64,000 bases of DNA from the NCBI RefSeq assembly GCF_014203835.1, contig NZ_JACHJW010000001.1, positions 310,001 through 374,000 of the forward strand. The letters run 5' to 3'. The DNA comes from Micromonospora polyrhachis (GTDB lineage: Bacteria; Actinomycetota; Actinomycetes; Mycobacteriales; Micromonosporaceae). The position numbers and the translations under genes are program-made. The stretch's first letter is position 1. The number at the start of each line of letters is the position of its first letter. Below the pieces are notes generated by a model. The model was not told where the DNA came from and searched no databases. It worked only from the letters and a program-made list of their open reading frames with translations. Of the stretch, positions 1-7,781 are shown piece by piece.

Positions 1-645
1 GTGACCGCGCACTTCTCCCGGATCCACATCCGCAACCAGGACCTTTCCAGCGACAGCAACTTCGAGAACCTTCTGACGCAGATCCGCGGCGAGATCGGTG
101 CGGCCTGCGAGCGGGTACTGACCTGCGAGCCCGACTACATGGTGATGGGCATGTCCGCAGAAACGTTCTGGGGCGGTGTCGAGGGCAACCGGCAGTTCGT
201 CGCCCAGATCAAGGCGGCCACCGGGTTGGAGGTGGCGACCGGGGCGGAGGCGTGCGAGCGGGCACTGCGCCTCTACGGCGCGCGCCGGATCGGTGTGGTG
301 ACGCCGTACCAGCCGATCGGTGACACGAACGTCGTGCAGTTCTTCTCCGAGATCGGTTTCGAGGTGGCCGCGATCGAAGGGCTCAAGTGCCCGACGGCGG
401 TCTCCATCGCCCACGTCACGGAGGACGAGTTGCGCCGGGCGCTGCTGGCGGTGAACGGTCCAGACGTGGACGCCCTGGTGCAGTGCGGCACCAACCTGTC
501 GATGGTCGGGCTGGCCGACGAGGCCGAACGCTGGCTCGGCAAGCCGGTGATCGCCATCAACGCGGCGACCTGGTGGATGGCGCTGCGCGAGAACGGAATC
601 CCCGACAGGGTGTACGGCGCCGGTTCCCTGCTCCGCGAGTACTGA
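1..645 (+). CDS. Arylmalonate decarboxylase / maleate isomerase-like enzyme (5' end cut by window)
   Basis: Asp/Glu racemase superfamily, the branch holding maleate cis-trans isomerase and arylmalonate decarboxylase (AMDase). The frame is open at base 1, and 214 residues is shorter than the usual roughly 240-250, so the N-terminus probably lies upstream. In this family catalysis uses one or two cysteines. Here the second is present in QCGTNL (Cys162 in this frame), while the loop that carries the first cysteine in maleate isomerases reads MGMSAETF and has none. That pattern is closer to AMDase. The substrate cannot be told from the sequence. The gene is separated from the next one by about 200 bases with no clear feature. 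Confidence 0.75.
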   Translation: MTAHFSRIHIRNQDLSSDSNFENLLTQIRGEIGAACERVLTCEPDYMVMGMSAETFWGGVEGNRQFVAQIKAATGLEVATGAEACERALRLYGARRIGVVTPYQPIGDTNVVQFFSEIGFEVAAIEGLKCPTAVSIAHVTEDELRRALLAVNGPDVDALVQCGTNLSMVGLADEAERWLGKPVIAINAATWWMALRENGIPDRVYGAGSLLREY

Positions 646-848
646 GAGGGCTGTTCCGGACGGGGCGGCCTGTCCGCCGAAGCCGTTCGCCTCCCCGCCA
701 GCTGGCGTGCCGCCGGGACGGGGCTGCGACGCGTTGGCAACGAACCCCGAGTCTGCCGAGCGAAGGGGCGGTGAGCCGAACATCTTTCGCACGTCTGATT
801 CGCGACTGTCCGCTGACACATCGCAACAGCCATGCCTAGCGTCACGGA

Positions 849-1901
849 GTGCACCCGAACGAGTCATCCCCCGCGCAGACCTCGAGACCCCCACTGGCAG
901 CCGTCCACCCCCTTTCCCCCACGCCAGTGCCGGTCTACCACGACGAGCCGATCCGCCCGCCATGGGACGCCACCACCGCTGGCCCCGCGCCGGCCCCACC
1001 GCCAGCCCCGCACCCGGATCAGGCCCTGACCGCGCGTCTGGCGCACTGGTACGCGGCCGAGCAGGCGGTCGTCGATGTGGTGCGGGCCCTCGACACCGCG
1101 CACGGCAGGCCGCTGACCGTGGCACTTCTCGACAGCCCCGTTGGCAGCGACTACCTGCCGGCCACCAACACCATCGTCCTGTCCACGAAGTACGCCATGC
1201 CAGAGCTCGCCACCGTCGCCGACAGGCTGATCCTGTACCGGTTGGCCACGGCATTCGAACTGCTCGGCGTGAACACGCGCGATGCGGAGGCACTTCAGAC
1301 GTACAACGGGCGGCAGCAACGGCTGTGGCGGTTGGCGAACCCGCCCCAGGACCCGCCGCCTGCGGACATGTACCGGTTCTACCACGGCACCAACCGATGC
1401 AACTTCTACGACGGCATCCAGGTCACGGGCCTGACGCCGAGCAAAGCCGGCAGCGCCATCGGCTGCAAGCGCTGGGAGAGACACGACATCGCCAGGGAGA
1501 GCAAGGACCAGGGCTGGAACACCGCCACCCTCGACTTCGACCTGGCGCTGTCCTACGCCCGGCAGCACACCGAATGGGCCATGGGGAGGAAACGCAACGA
1601 GCCGACCCTGCGCGATGTCGCCAGCGAGGGCGGGCTCGTCCTCGCCTTCGACATGCCGAAGAAGGACGTCGACGGCAACGACCAGTGGCGTCAGGACAAC
1701 AGCGGCAACCCGAACAACTTCCAGACCATGCAAGCGATACCAGCGGAGTGGATCCGGGTGGTAGAGGAGCTGGGCATCCCAGGGCCCTTGACGGCTGTCG
1801 CGCCACCCCCGACCCCCCTCGAGGCCCCGACGGCCAAGGCGGACCCGACGCCGGGCACCCGGCGACGCGTCTACCCGAAATCGACATCTGAAGGGTCGTG
1901 A
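849..1901 (+). CDS. Putative ADP-ribosyltransferase-fold protein
   Basis: A 350-residue protein with a Pro/Ala-rich N-terminus (about 1-57), an alpha-helical middle and a C-terminal region resembling the ART fold. FYHGT at 177-181 matches the NAD-binding HGT motif of PARP/Tpt1-like transferases, and it is followed at the expected distance by DGIQVTGL (188-195). A later TLDFDLALSYA segment (227-237) could supply the Tyr of an H-Y-x triad. Near the end, AIPAEWIRVVEE resembles the last strand region. The GTG at 849 is one choice and a GTG at 927 is also possible. The family was not named by direct recognition, so the ART assignment is inference. It may modify protein, nucleic acid or a small molecule. 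The next gene starts 4 bases after its stop, so the two form one transcription unit. Confidence 0.55.
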   Translation: MHPNESSPAQTSRPPLAAVHPLSPTPVPVYHDEPIRPPWDATTAGPAPAPPPAPHPDQALTARLAHWYAAEQAVVDVVRALDTAHGRPLTVALLDSPVGSDYLPATNTIVLSTKYAMPELATVADRLILYRLATAFELLGVNTRDAEALQTYNGRQQRLWRLANPPQDPPPADMYRFYHGTNRCNFYDGIQVTGLTPSKAGSAIGCKRWERHDIARESKDQGWNTATLDFDLALSYARQHTEWAMGRKRNEPTLRDVASEGGLVLAFDMPKKDVDGNDQWRQDNSGNPNNFQTMQAIPAEWIRVVEELGIPGPLTAVAPPPTPLEAPTAKADPTPGTRRRVYPKSTSEGS

Positions 1902-1905
1902 CCTC

Positions 1906-2664
1906 ATGCTCCAGGAGACGAACAACCGCTTCGCCACCACGTCCTGGATGTGGCTGACCGACCCGGACGAGACCGAGAACGACGAGCTCATCCAGCCGTT
2001 CGACTGCGAGATCTTGCGGATGGTCCCGGCCCAGAATGCGCAAACCAGCCCCACCACCGTCCCCACCGGCGACGAATACCAACTGGACGGCGACGACCAA
2101 GCCAGGTTCGACGCGATCCACCGAACGGCGCTCGCGCGCGCCGTCGCCGTGCTACCGCACAACGGCCGGATCGCCGCTGGACACACCGTCGCGCTGCACG
2201 CGGAAGCCGAGGCCGAGATGGGAACCGGGCCCACCGCCGCTATCGGCGCGACTGCTCTTGCCGGCACCGACGGAGTCAGCCCATGCGTCGCCGTGCTGGC
2301 GCGCGCGCCCGTCGACGGCGGTCGCTGGCGGGTCGGTTGCAGCCACCTGAGTGCCAATGAGATGGGCAGCCTCCAGGAGGCCAGAGACGCCATCGACCAG
2401 CTACTGACGAGCCTGGCCGCGGTCAGCCAGGAGACGAGGAACGCCCCAGTCGAGCTCTACGTGGTCGGGGGCTGCGAGGACGAGAATGTCGCGTACGAGG
2501 AGTTCGGTCGGGTCATCGCCGCCGCCCAGATGCGGGCGGCCGACCCCGGATCCGACCAGGTGCTGCTCGCGGGGGTCCGGGTGCCGGCCTGCGCCGGCCA
2601 GCAGTACGTCGACGTGTATATCGGCGCGGGCGGTGTGACGTACTCGATCCATCAGCGCGACTAG
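1906..2664 (+). CDS. Hypothetical protein paired with the ART-like protein
   Basis: A 252-residue acidic protein I do not recognise. No signal peptide or membrane segment is visible. The middle (about 85-140) is rich in Ala/Gly with strand-like stretches, and the sequence VVGGCEDENVAYEEFG (around 186-201) is the most distinctive part. It starts 4 bases after the ART-like gene, so the two are almost certainly co-transcribed. By analogy with toxin-antitoxin and effector-immunity pairs it could be a partner or inhibitor of that protein, but this rests only on position. Confidence 0.55.
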   Translation: MLQETNNRFATTSWMWLTDPDETENDELIQPFDCEILRMVPAQNAQTSPTTVPTGDEYQLDGDDQARFDAIHRTALARAVAVLPHNGRIAAGHTVALHAEAEAEMGTGPTAAIGATALAGTDGVSPCVAVLARAPVDGGRWRVGCSHLSANEMGSLQEARDAIDQLLTSLAAVSQETRNAPVELYVVGGCEDENVAYEEFGRVIAAAQMRAADPGSDQVLLAGVRVPACAGQQYVDVYIGAGGVTYSIHQRD

Positions 2665-2772
2665 TACCAAACGTCACGTCGCCTGTCTGCGCTGGTAGTG
2701 GGATCGCCGGGCTCGGGCTCGGGATGTTGAGGGCTGCCGCATCGCCTGCGGGGCGGTCGGCCACACGCAACG

Positions 2773-2804
2773 GCGCGGGCCGGGGATGATCCCCCGGCCC
2801 GCGC
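2773..2804. terminator. Bidirectional terminator between convergent operons
   Basis: A perfect 13-bp GC-rich inverted repeat (2773-2785 with 2792-2804) with a 6-base loop ATGATC lies between the plus-strand gene ending at 2664 and the minus-strand operon ending at 2816. Actinobacterial terminators often lack a U-tract, as here. Confidence 0.75.
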
Positions 2805-2815
2805 TGTTCGTTGGC

Positions 2816-4159
2816 TCAGCTCTGTGGGGTACCGCGACGTTTCGGCAGTACGACGAGCAGCCCGATACCGAGCAGGAGCGCCGCGCTCGACCAGAGCAGC
2901 AGCAGCGGCAGCATGCCCCCCTCGCCCGTGGTCGGCAGCGATCCGCCACGGGTTTCGTCGTCGGTCGCGGCCCGCGACTTCACCGTGAACTTGGCGACGA
3001 TCGACGTCGCCGCCGGGCCGGTCACCGGGTCGGCGCCCGCGTTGCAATCGGTGTCGACCTGCGCGTGGTCGAAGACGATGTTGGTGACCGTCAGCGTGAC
3101 CAGCCCCGCCTGCGAGGTGGTGTAGGTACCGGTCAGCGTCGCGCCGGGCAGGTCGGTGTAGGCACCGATCGCGCCGTACGCCGGGCCCTGCAGGTTCACG
3201 GTGCCGCTGCCCACCCCACCGACCTTGACGGTCGCCTTGGGCACCAGTTCACCGGCACCGACCGCCACCGGTCCGCTCTTCGGGCCGGCCGAGAACTTCA
3301 GGCTCACCCTCACCTTGGCACCCCGCCCTGGGTTACTGGGCGACATGGTCAGCGTGTGCGTGGTGGACCACGCCGCGATGCTGCTCAGCGTCTTGCACTT
3401 CAGCTCCACGCGCTTCGGGCCGAACGGCTCGGCCGGAGTGTCGACCTCGTCGGTGCTCGTCGGTGCCGGCGGGCCCGTCGTGGACGGCGACACGGACGGT
3501 GACGGCGACGCAGGTGTGGATGCCGACGGGCTCGGCGGTGGCGGGGTCGCGGTGCCGGTACCCCCGACGGTGAAGCTTTCCACGATGGAGGTCGGCGCCG
3601 GTGCGGCCTTGTGGTCGCGGTCGCCGGCCGCCGAGCAGTACGTCGTCGCCGAGGCGTTGGCGAACGTGACCCGCTGGACGGTGAGCGTCGCCGCTCCGGC
3701 CGAGCTGGCGAAGTAGGTGCCGGTCGCGGTGATCGGGCCCAGCGGTGCCGCCGGGGCGACGGCCTGCGCCGGGTATGAGGACATGCGCAGGGTCGCGCTG
3801 CTGGAGAGGGCACCGCCCAGGGCCAGTGTCACCTGTACCGGAACATCACCGGCGTTCAGCCCCACCGGCCCGTTGTCGGGGCCAGCCTGCGCCCTGAGCG
3901 TGACGGTCACGGTGTCGCCGACCGTCGGCTCGGCCGGCGACTGGGTCAGCGTGAAGGTGTCCTGCCAGACCGTTGGCGAACTGCCGGTACCGGCGTCGTT
4001 GAAGTAGAGCCGGCAGCCCAGCGTCGCGGCCGTGGGACCGAACGCCGCAGCCGGCAGCGTCGCCCGGGCGGAGACCGCCGCCGGGATCGCGAACAGCAGC
4101 AGCGGCGCCGGGACGAGCGCGAGCGCCGCCACCCGGACGGGGAAACGACGTCGGGTCAT
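2816..4159 (-). CDS. LPxTG-anchored surface protein with two Ig-like modules
   Basis: A 447-residue exported protein, last gene of the eight-gene operon. Signal peptide at 1-32. A first beta-rich module (about 41-198) begins LGCRLYFNDAGTGSSPT and contains GDRDHKAAP. A Ser/Pro/Thr-rich linker (about 200-235) follows, then a second related module (about 240-395). The C-terminus is a complete sortase signal: LPTTG (408-412), a hydrophobic helix and a basic tail KRR. It is therefore expected to be covalently attached to the cell wall. The first module is homologous to the N-terminal module of the WxL-like protein at 13544-15196. The ATG overlaps the stop of the upstream gene (ATGA) and has a strong GGAGG site. 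Confidence 0.85.
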   Translation of the reverse strand: MTRRRFPVRVAALALVPAPLLLFAIPAAVSARATLPAAAFGPTAATLGCRLYFNDAGTGSSPTVWQDTFTLTQSPAEPTVGDTVTVTLRAQAGPDNGPVGLNAGDVPVQVTLALGGALSSSATLRMSSYPAQAVAPAAPLGPITATGTYFASSAGAATLTVQRVTFANASATTYCSAAGDRDHKAAPAPTSIVESFTVGGTGTATPPPPSPSASTPASPSPSVSPSTTGPPAPTSTDEVDTPAEPFGPKRVELKCKTLSSIAAWSTTHTLTMSPSNPGRGAKVRVSLKFSAGPKSGPVAVGAGELVPKATVKVGGVGSGTVNLQGPAYGAIGAYTDLPGATLTGTYTTSQAGLVTLTVTNIVFDHAQVDTDCNAGADPVTGPAATSIVAKFTVKSRAATDDETRGGSLPTTGEGGMLPLLLLWSSAALLLGIGLLVVLPKRRGTPQS

Positions 4160-4845
4160 AAGGACCTCCGGTTCCGGTAGGGGATCAGCACGAGCAGGCC
4201 GATGCAGAGCAGCAGCAGGCCAAAGCCGACCAGCACGGCGACCGCGTACCGGTCAGGGCCTGCGCTCACCGGGTTGGCATTGACCAGCGACGGGGTCGGC
4301 GTACCCGCCGCGCCTGCTGGCATGGTCGAAGCTGGGGTGGTGGCTGCCGGCGTGGGCGACGGTGCCGTAGTTGGGGTTGCCGGTGGCGGCGTGGGCTGTG
4401 CCGGGGCTTTGCCGAACGTCAACGGCACCGAGACCTTGTTGGCCTGGACCTGGTCGGCGTTGTCGCTCGCGGGCAGGATCTGCGCCGCGACCACGCACTC
4501 CTGCTTGGTGCAGTCGAACGAGCCGAACCTCTGGGCCAGCCTCAGGGTGACCGTGGGCAGTTTGCCGCTGCCGTCGGCGTTGACGAACGCGGCGCCGCCA
4601 GCAAGGTTGCAGTCGGTCGGGCCCTTGAAGCCGGCGACGCACTGGCCGACGGCGATCTGCTTCAGATTCGGGGTGAAGCCCGAACCGTTGACCGTGACCT
4701 GCTGCTTGTCCGTTAGCCCGGTGGTCGCGCTGACGGTAAGGGTCGGCGCGGCGAGCGCGGCCGGGGGTGCCGCCACGACGGCGAGACCGCAGCTGGTGGC
4801 GAGCAGGACGACGAGCGTGAGCGCCCGGCGGCGGAAGGTTCGCAC
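4156..4845 (-). CDS. Membrane-anchored neocarzinostatin-fold protein
   Basis: A 229-residue protein: signal peptide (1-33), a domain at about 34-145 matching the neocarzinostatin/macromomycin fold, a Pro/Thr/Ala-rich stalk (about 148-195), a transmembrane helix (about 204-224) and a basic tail. Four cysteines (69, 79, 112, 117) have the 10- and 5-residue spacing of the two disulfides in neocarzinostatin. Those apoproteins carry enediynes, but this one is tethered to the membrane and no enediyne synthase is near, so it is more likely a ligand-binding or structural surface domain. I prefer the GTG at 4845, preceded by AGGAG at 6 bases. A GTG at 4914 overlapping the previous stop would add 23 residues. 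Confidence 0.8.
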   Translation of the reverse strand: MRTFRRRALTLVVLLATSCGLAVVAAPPAALAAPTLTVSATTGLTDKQQVTVNGSGFTPNLKQIAVGQCVAGFKGPTDCNLAGGAAFVNADGSGKLPTVTLRLAQRFGSFDCTKQECVVAAQILPASDNADQVQANKVSVPLTFGKAPAQPTPPPATPTTAPSPTPAATTPASTMPAGAAGTPTPSLVNANPVSAGPDRYAVAVLVGFGLLLLCIGLLVLIPYRNRRSL

Positions 4846-4910
4846 GGCGATCTCCTGACAGGTTCGGCGCAGGCCGGCACGGGCAAGGGACAGAGTGGGG
4901 CGGGTTGGGC

Positions 4911-7781
4911 TCACGACAGCACCCCCGCACGCTGGGCAGGCACGCCGGAGCGGTGGACGGCGGCGTGGTCGGTGCCGAGGTAGGAGCGGACCACGTCGGG
5001 GTGGGTACGGACCTCCTGCGGGGTGCCGTCGGCGATGACCCGGCCGCTGTCCATCGCGACCAGCCGGTCGGCGAGCCGGGCCAGCAACGGCAGGTCGTGC
5101 TCGATGATGACCATGGTGACCCCGAGTTCGTCGTGGACCCGGCGCAGCACCTCGCCCAACGCGACGCCGTCGGCCTGAGACACCCCGGACGAGGGCTCGT
5201 CGAGCAGCAGCAGCACCGGCTCCAGCGCCAGCAGGCAGGTGATCTCGACGATCCGGCGGGTACCGGTGGACAACTCCCCGACCAGCCGATCGGCGAGCGG
5301 GGCCAGACCCATCAGCGTGACGAGTTTCTCGGCCCGGCGGCGCTTGGCCCGGTCCTGGCCGGTCGCGCCGAGCGCGGCGGCGACGAGGCTGGTCGGCGCG
5401 GTGCGTTCGCCGGCCACCATGACGGTCTCCAGGACCGTCATGGTGGCGAAGAGCCGGGCGTCCTGGAACGAGCGCACCAGCCCGAGACCGGCCCGCCGCT
5501 GCGGCGACAGCCCGGTGACGGGGCGGCCTGCGAACCGGACCGCACCCCGGTCCGCGCGGGTGAAACCGGCGATGATCTCGAACAGCGTGGTCTTGCCGGC
5601 CCCGTTCGGGCCGATGATGCCGACCACCTCCCCGGCGGTGACGTCGAGGCTGGCCCCGGCGACGGCCCGCACGCCGCCGTAGGAGCGGGCCACCCCGCGC
5701 ACCGAGAGCAGTGGCTCGCCGGTCACCGCCGGTCGCAGCGGGACGGTGCGCGGCGGCAGCGTGATCACACCACCGGATCCGGCGGCGGCCGGCGACGGCC
5801 CGGCCCCAGATGCAGCCCCGAATTCGGCCACCTCGTCGGCCTCAGGTTCGGCCCCGGATCCGGCCACCTGGTCGGCGGCGGACAGTACCGGTGCGCTGCC
5901 ACGGGCGATCGACGCGGCGATCCGGTCACGCAGCCACAGCACCGGTCCGCCGAGTCCGGCCGGAAGCGCGATCACCACGACCAGCCAGGCCAGGGTCAGC
6001 ACGGCCTGGCCGATGATGTCCAACTCCAGGAACCCGGGTACGCCGACGATCAGGAACGCCCCGAGCAGCGGCCCGCCCAGCAGCGTGATCCCGCCGACCA
6101 CCACGGTGGCGACGACGTCGATGCTGGCCGAGGCCGGGAACGTGTTCACGGTGAGCTGGGTCTGCCCGTGGCCGACCACCGCCCCGCCGAGGCCTGCCAG
6201 CGCACCCGCGACCGCGTACGCCTGCAGGACCCGCACCGGCACCGCGACGGTGAACGCCCGGGCGGCGTCGGCGTTGTCGCGCAGCGCCACCAGGATCCGC
6301 CCGAAGGCACCGGTACGCAGGTTCGCCGTCACCCACAGACCGAGCAGCAGCACCACCAGCGCGAGCAGGTAGTAGTCGGTGGCCAGGTCGAAGGTGTGGC
6401 CGAGGATGCGCGGCTTGGGCACCTGTGCACCGTCGCCGAGCAGCCATCCCTGCCGCAGCAGGAACGCGCTGGTGGCCAGCGCGAAGGCGAGCGTGGTGAC
6501 GGCGAGGGCGAGCCCGCGCAGGCGCAGCGCCGGCACCCCGACCGCGACTGCGGCCAGCGCCGCCGCCGTGCAGCCGGCGAGCATTCCCAGAAACAGGTTG
6601 CCGGTCCGCACGGAGACCTGCACCGAGACTGCGGCGCCGATCCCGGCGAAGGCGAACTGCCCCAGGGACAGCTCGCCGGCCACGCCGGTGACCAGCCCGA
6701 TCGAGAGGCCGACCAGGGTGAAGCCGATGATCGCGATCAGCACCGAGGCGGTCTCGTTGCTGATCACGAAGGCCAGCACGGTGGCGACGGCGAAGCCCAC
6801 CCCGGCGACGACCCGGCCCAGGTTGCGCAGCAGCCAGACCCGCTGGTACGCGGCGGGCAGCGGCGGTGCGCCGATCCGGCCCCAGCCACCGTCCTCGCCG
6901 GCGCGGCGCGACCGGACCGGCTGGGCGAGCAGGGCGACCAGGATGACCGCGACCAGGGCCAGCTCGACGAGGCCGCCGCTGGACCGACCGGAGAGCAGGA
7001 TCTGCTCTCCCACCCCGATGCCCAGCGAAGCGCCGAACGCGATCGGAACCGAGGAGAACCGGGCGATCACCGCACCGGCGAGGCCCCGTACCAGCAGGGC
7101 CGGGCCGAGCGACTCGATCGACTGGGTGCCCTGGGTCGGCGCCATGAGGATCGCCGAGAAGGCGGCGACGGCACCGGCGATCGACCAGGCCAGGGTCGCC
7201 ATCCGGGCCGCGGTGACGCCGTTGAGGGTGGCCGAGTCGGGGGCATCGGCGGCAGCCCGGATCGCCAGCCCGAACCGGCTGCGCTTGAGGAACATGGCGA
7301 GCCCGACCAGCAGCGCCGGGGTGAGCAGCAGCATCGCGGTGAACGCCGGGCCGACCGGGGTGTTGCCGACGGTGAAGGACGGCATCCCGGGCGGCACCGG
7401 AAATGCGGGGCCGCTGGCTCCCGAGCTGTTCACCAGCAGTGCGAGTACGAGCACGAACTGGGACAGCCCGAGGGTGGCGATCATGCCGATCACCCGGGGT
7501 CGGTGCCGCAGTCGGCGGACCACGCTCAGCTCGATAGCGCCGGAGACCGCGGCGGCGGCGAGCATCCCGACCGGCAGGGCGAGCCAGTATGGCAGCACAC
7601 CGTCAGTGACCAGCCGGCCGAGCACAGCGGCGCCGAACACTCCGACCGCGCCGTGTGCGAAGTTGACGAAGCGGCTGGACCGGTAGACCAGCACCAGCCC
7701 GACCGCCAGCAACCCGTACGTCAGGCCGGTGAAGAGACCCAGCAGGATGCGGTCCGGGCCGAAGTCGAAACCGCCGATCAT
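4911..7781 (-). CDS. Fused LivH-LivM-LivG branched-chain amino acid-type ABC transporter
   Basis: A 956-residue fusion of three subunits that are normally separate. Residues about 1-290 are a LivH-type permease, about 320-640 a LivM-type permease, then a Pro/Ala/Gly-rich linker and a LivG-type ATPase (about 695-956). The ATPase shows Walker A GPNGAGKTT (near 720) and Walker B LLLLDEPSSG (near 857). The ABC signature is unusual, LSTGTRR in place of the LSGGQ-like or LPYGQQR form. Together with the LivF-type ATPase and the binding protein upstream it makes a complete importer. The substrate is unknown and may not be an amino acid. Start and stop overlap with the upstream gene. Confidence 0.85.
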   Translation of the reverse strand: MIGGFDFGPDRILLGLFTGLTYGLLAVGLVLVYRSSRFVNFAHGAVGVFGAAVLGRLVTDGVLPYWLALPVGMLAAAAVSGAIELSVVRRLRHRPRVIGMIATLGLSQFVLVLALLVNSSGASGPAFPVPPGMPSFTVGNTPVGPAFTAMLLLTPALLVGLAMFLKRSRFGLAIRAAADAPDSATLNGVTAARMATLAWSIAGAVAAFSAILMAPTQGTQSIESLGPALLVRGLAGAVIARFSSVPIAFGASLGIGVGEQILLSGRSSGGLVELALVAVILVALLAQPVRSRRAGEDGGWGRIGAPPLPAAYQRVWLLRNLGRVVAGVGFAVATVLAFVISNETASVLIAIIGFTLVGLSIGLVTGVAGELSLGQFAFAGIGAAVSVQVSVRTGNLFLGMLAGCTAAALAAVAVGVPALRLRGLALAVTTLAFALATSAFLLRQGWLLGDGAQVPKPRILGHTFDLATDYYLLALVVLLLGLWVTANLRTGAFGRILVALRDNADAARAFTVAVPVRVLQAYAVAGALAGLGGAVVGHGQTQLTVNTFPASASIDVVATVVVGGITLLGGPLLGAFLIVGVPGFLELDIIGQAVLTLAWLVVVIALPAGLGGPVLWLRDRIAASIARGSAPVLSAADQVAGSGAEPEADEVAEFGAASGAGPSPAAAGSGGVITLPPRTVPLRPAVTGEPLLSVRGVARSYGGVRAVAGASLDVTAGEVVGIIGPNGAGKTTLFEIIAGFTRADRGAVRFAGRPVTGLSPQRRAGLGLVRSFQDARLFATMTVLETVMVAGERTAPTSLVAAALGATGQDRAKRRRAEKLVTLMGLAPLADRLVGELSTGTRRIVEITCLLALEPVLLLLDEPSSGVSQADGVALGEVLRRVHDELGVTMVIIEHDLPLLARLADRLVAMDSGRVIADGTPQEVRTHPDVVRSYLGTDHAAVHRSGVPAQRAGVLS

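Noticed and set aside
864-2393. 509-codon minus-strand frame over the ART-like gene pair
   Set aside because: It spans two co-directional plus-strand genes with a better composition and shows no recognisable domain.
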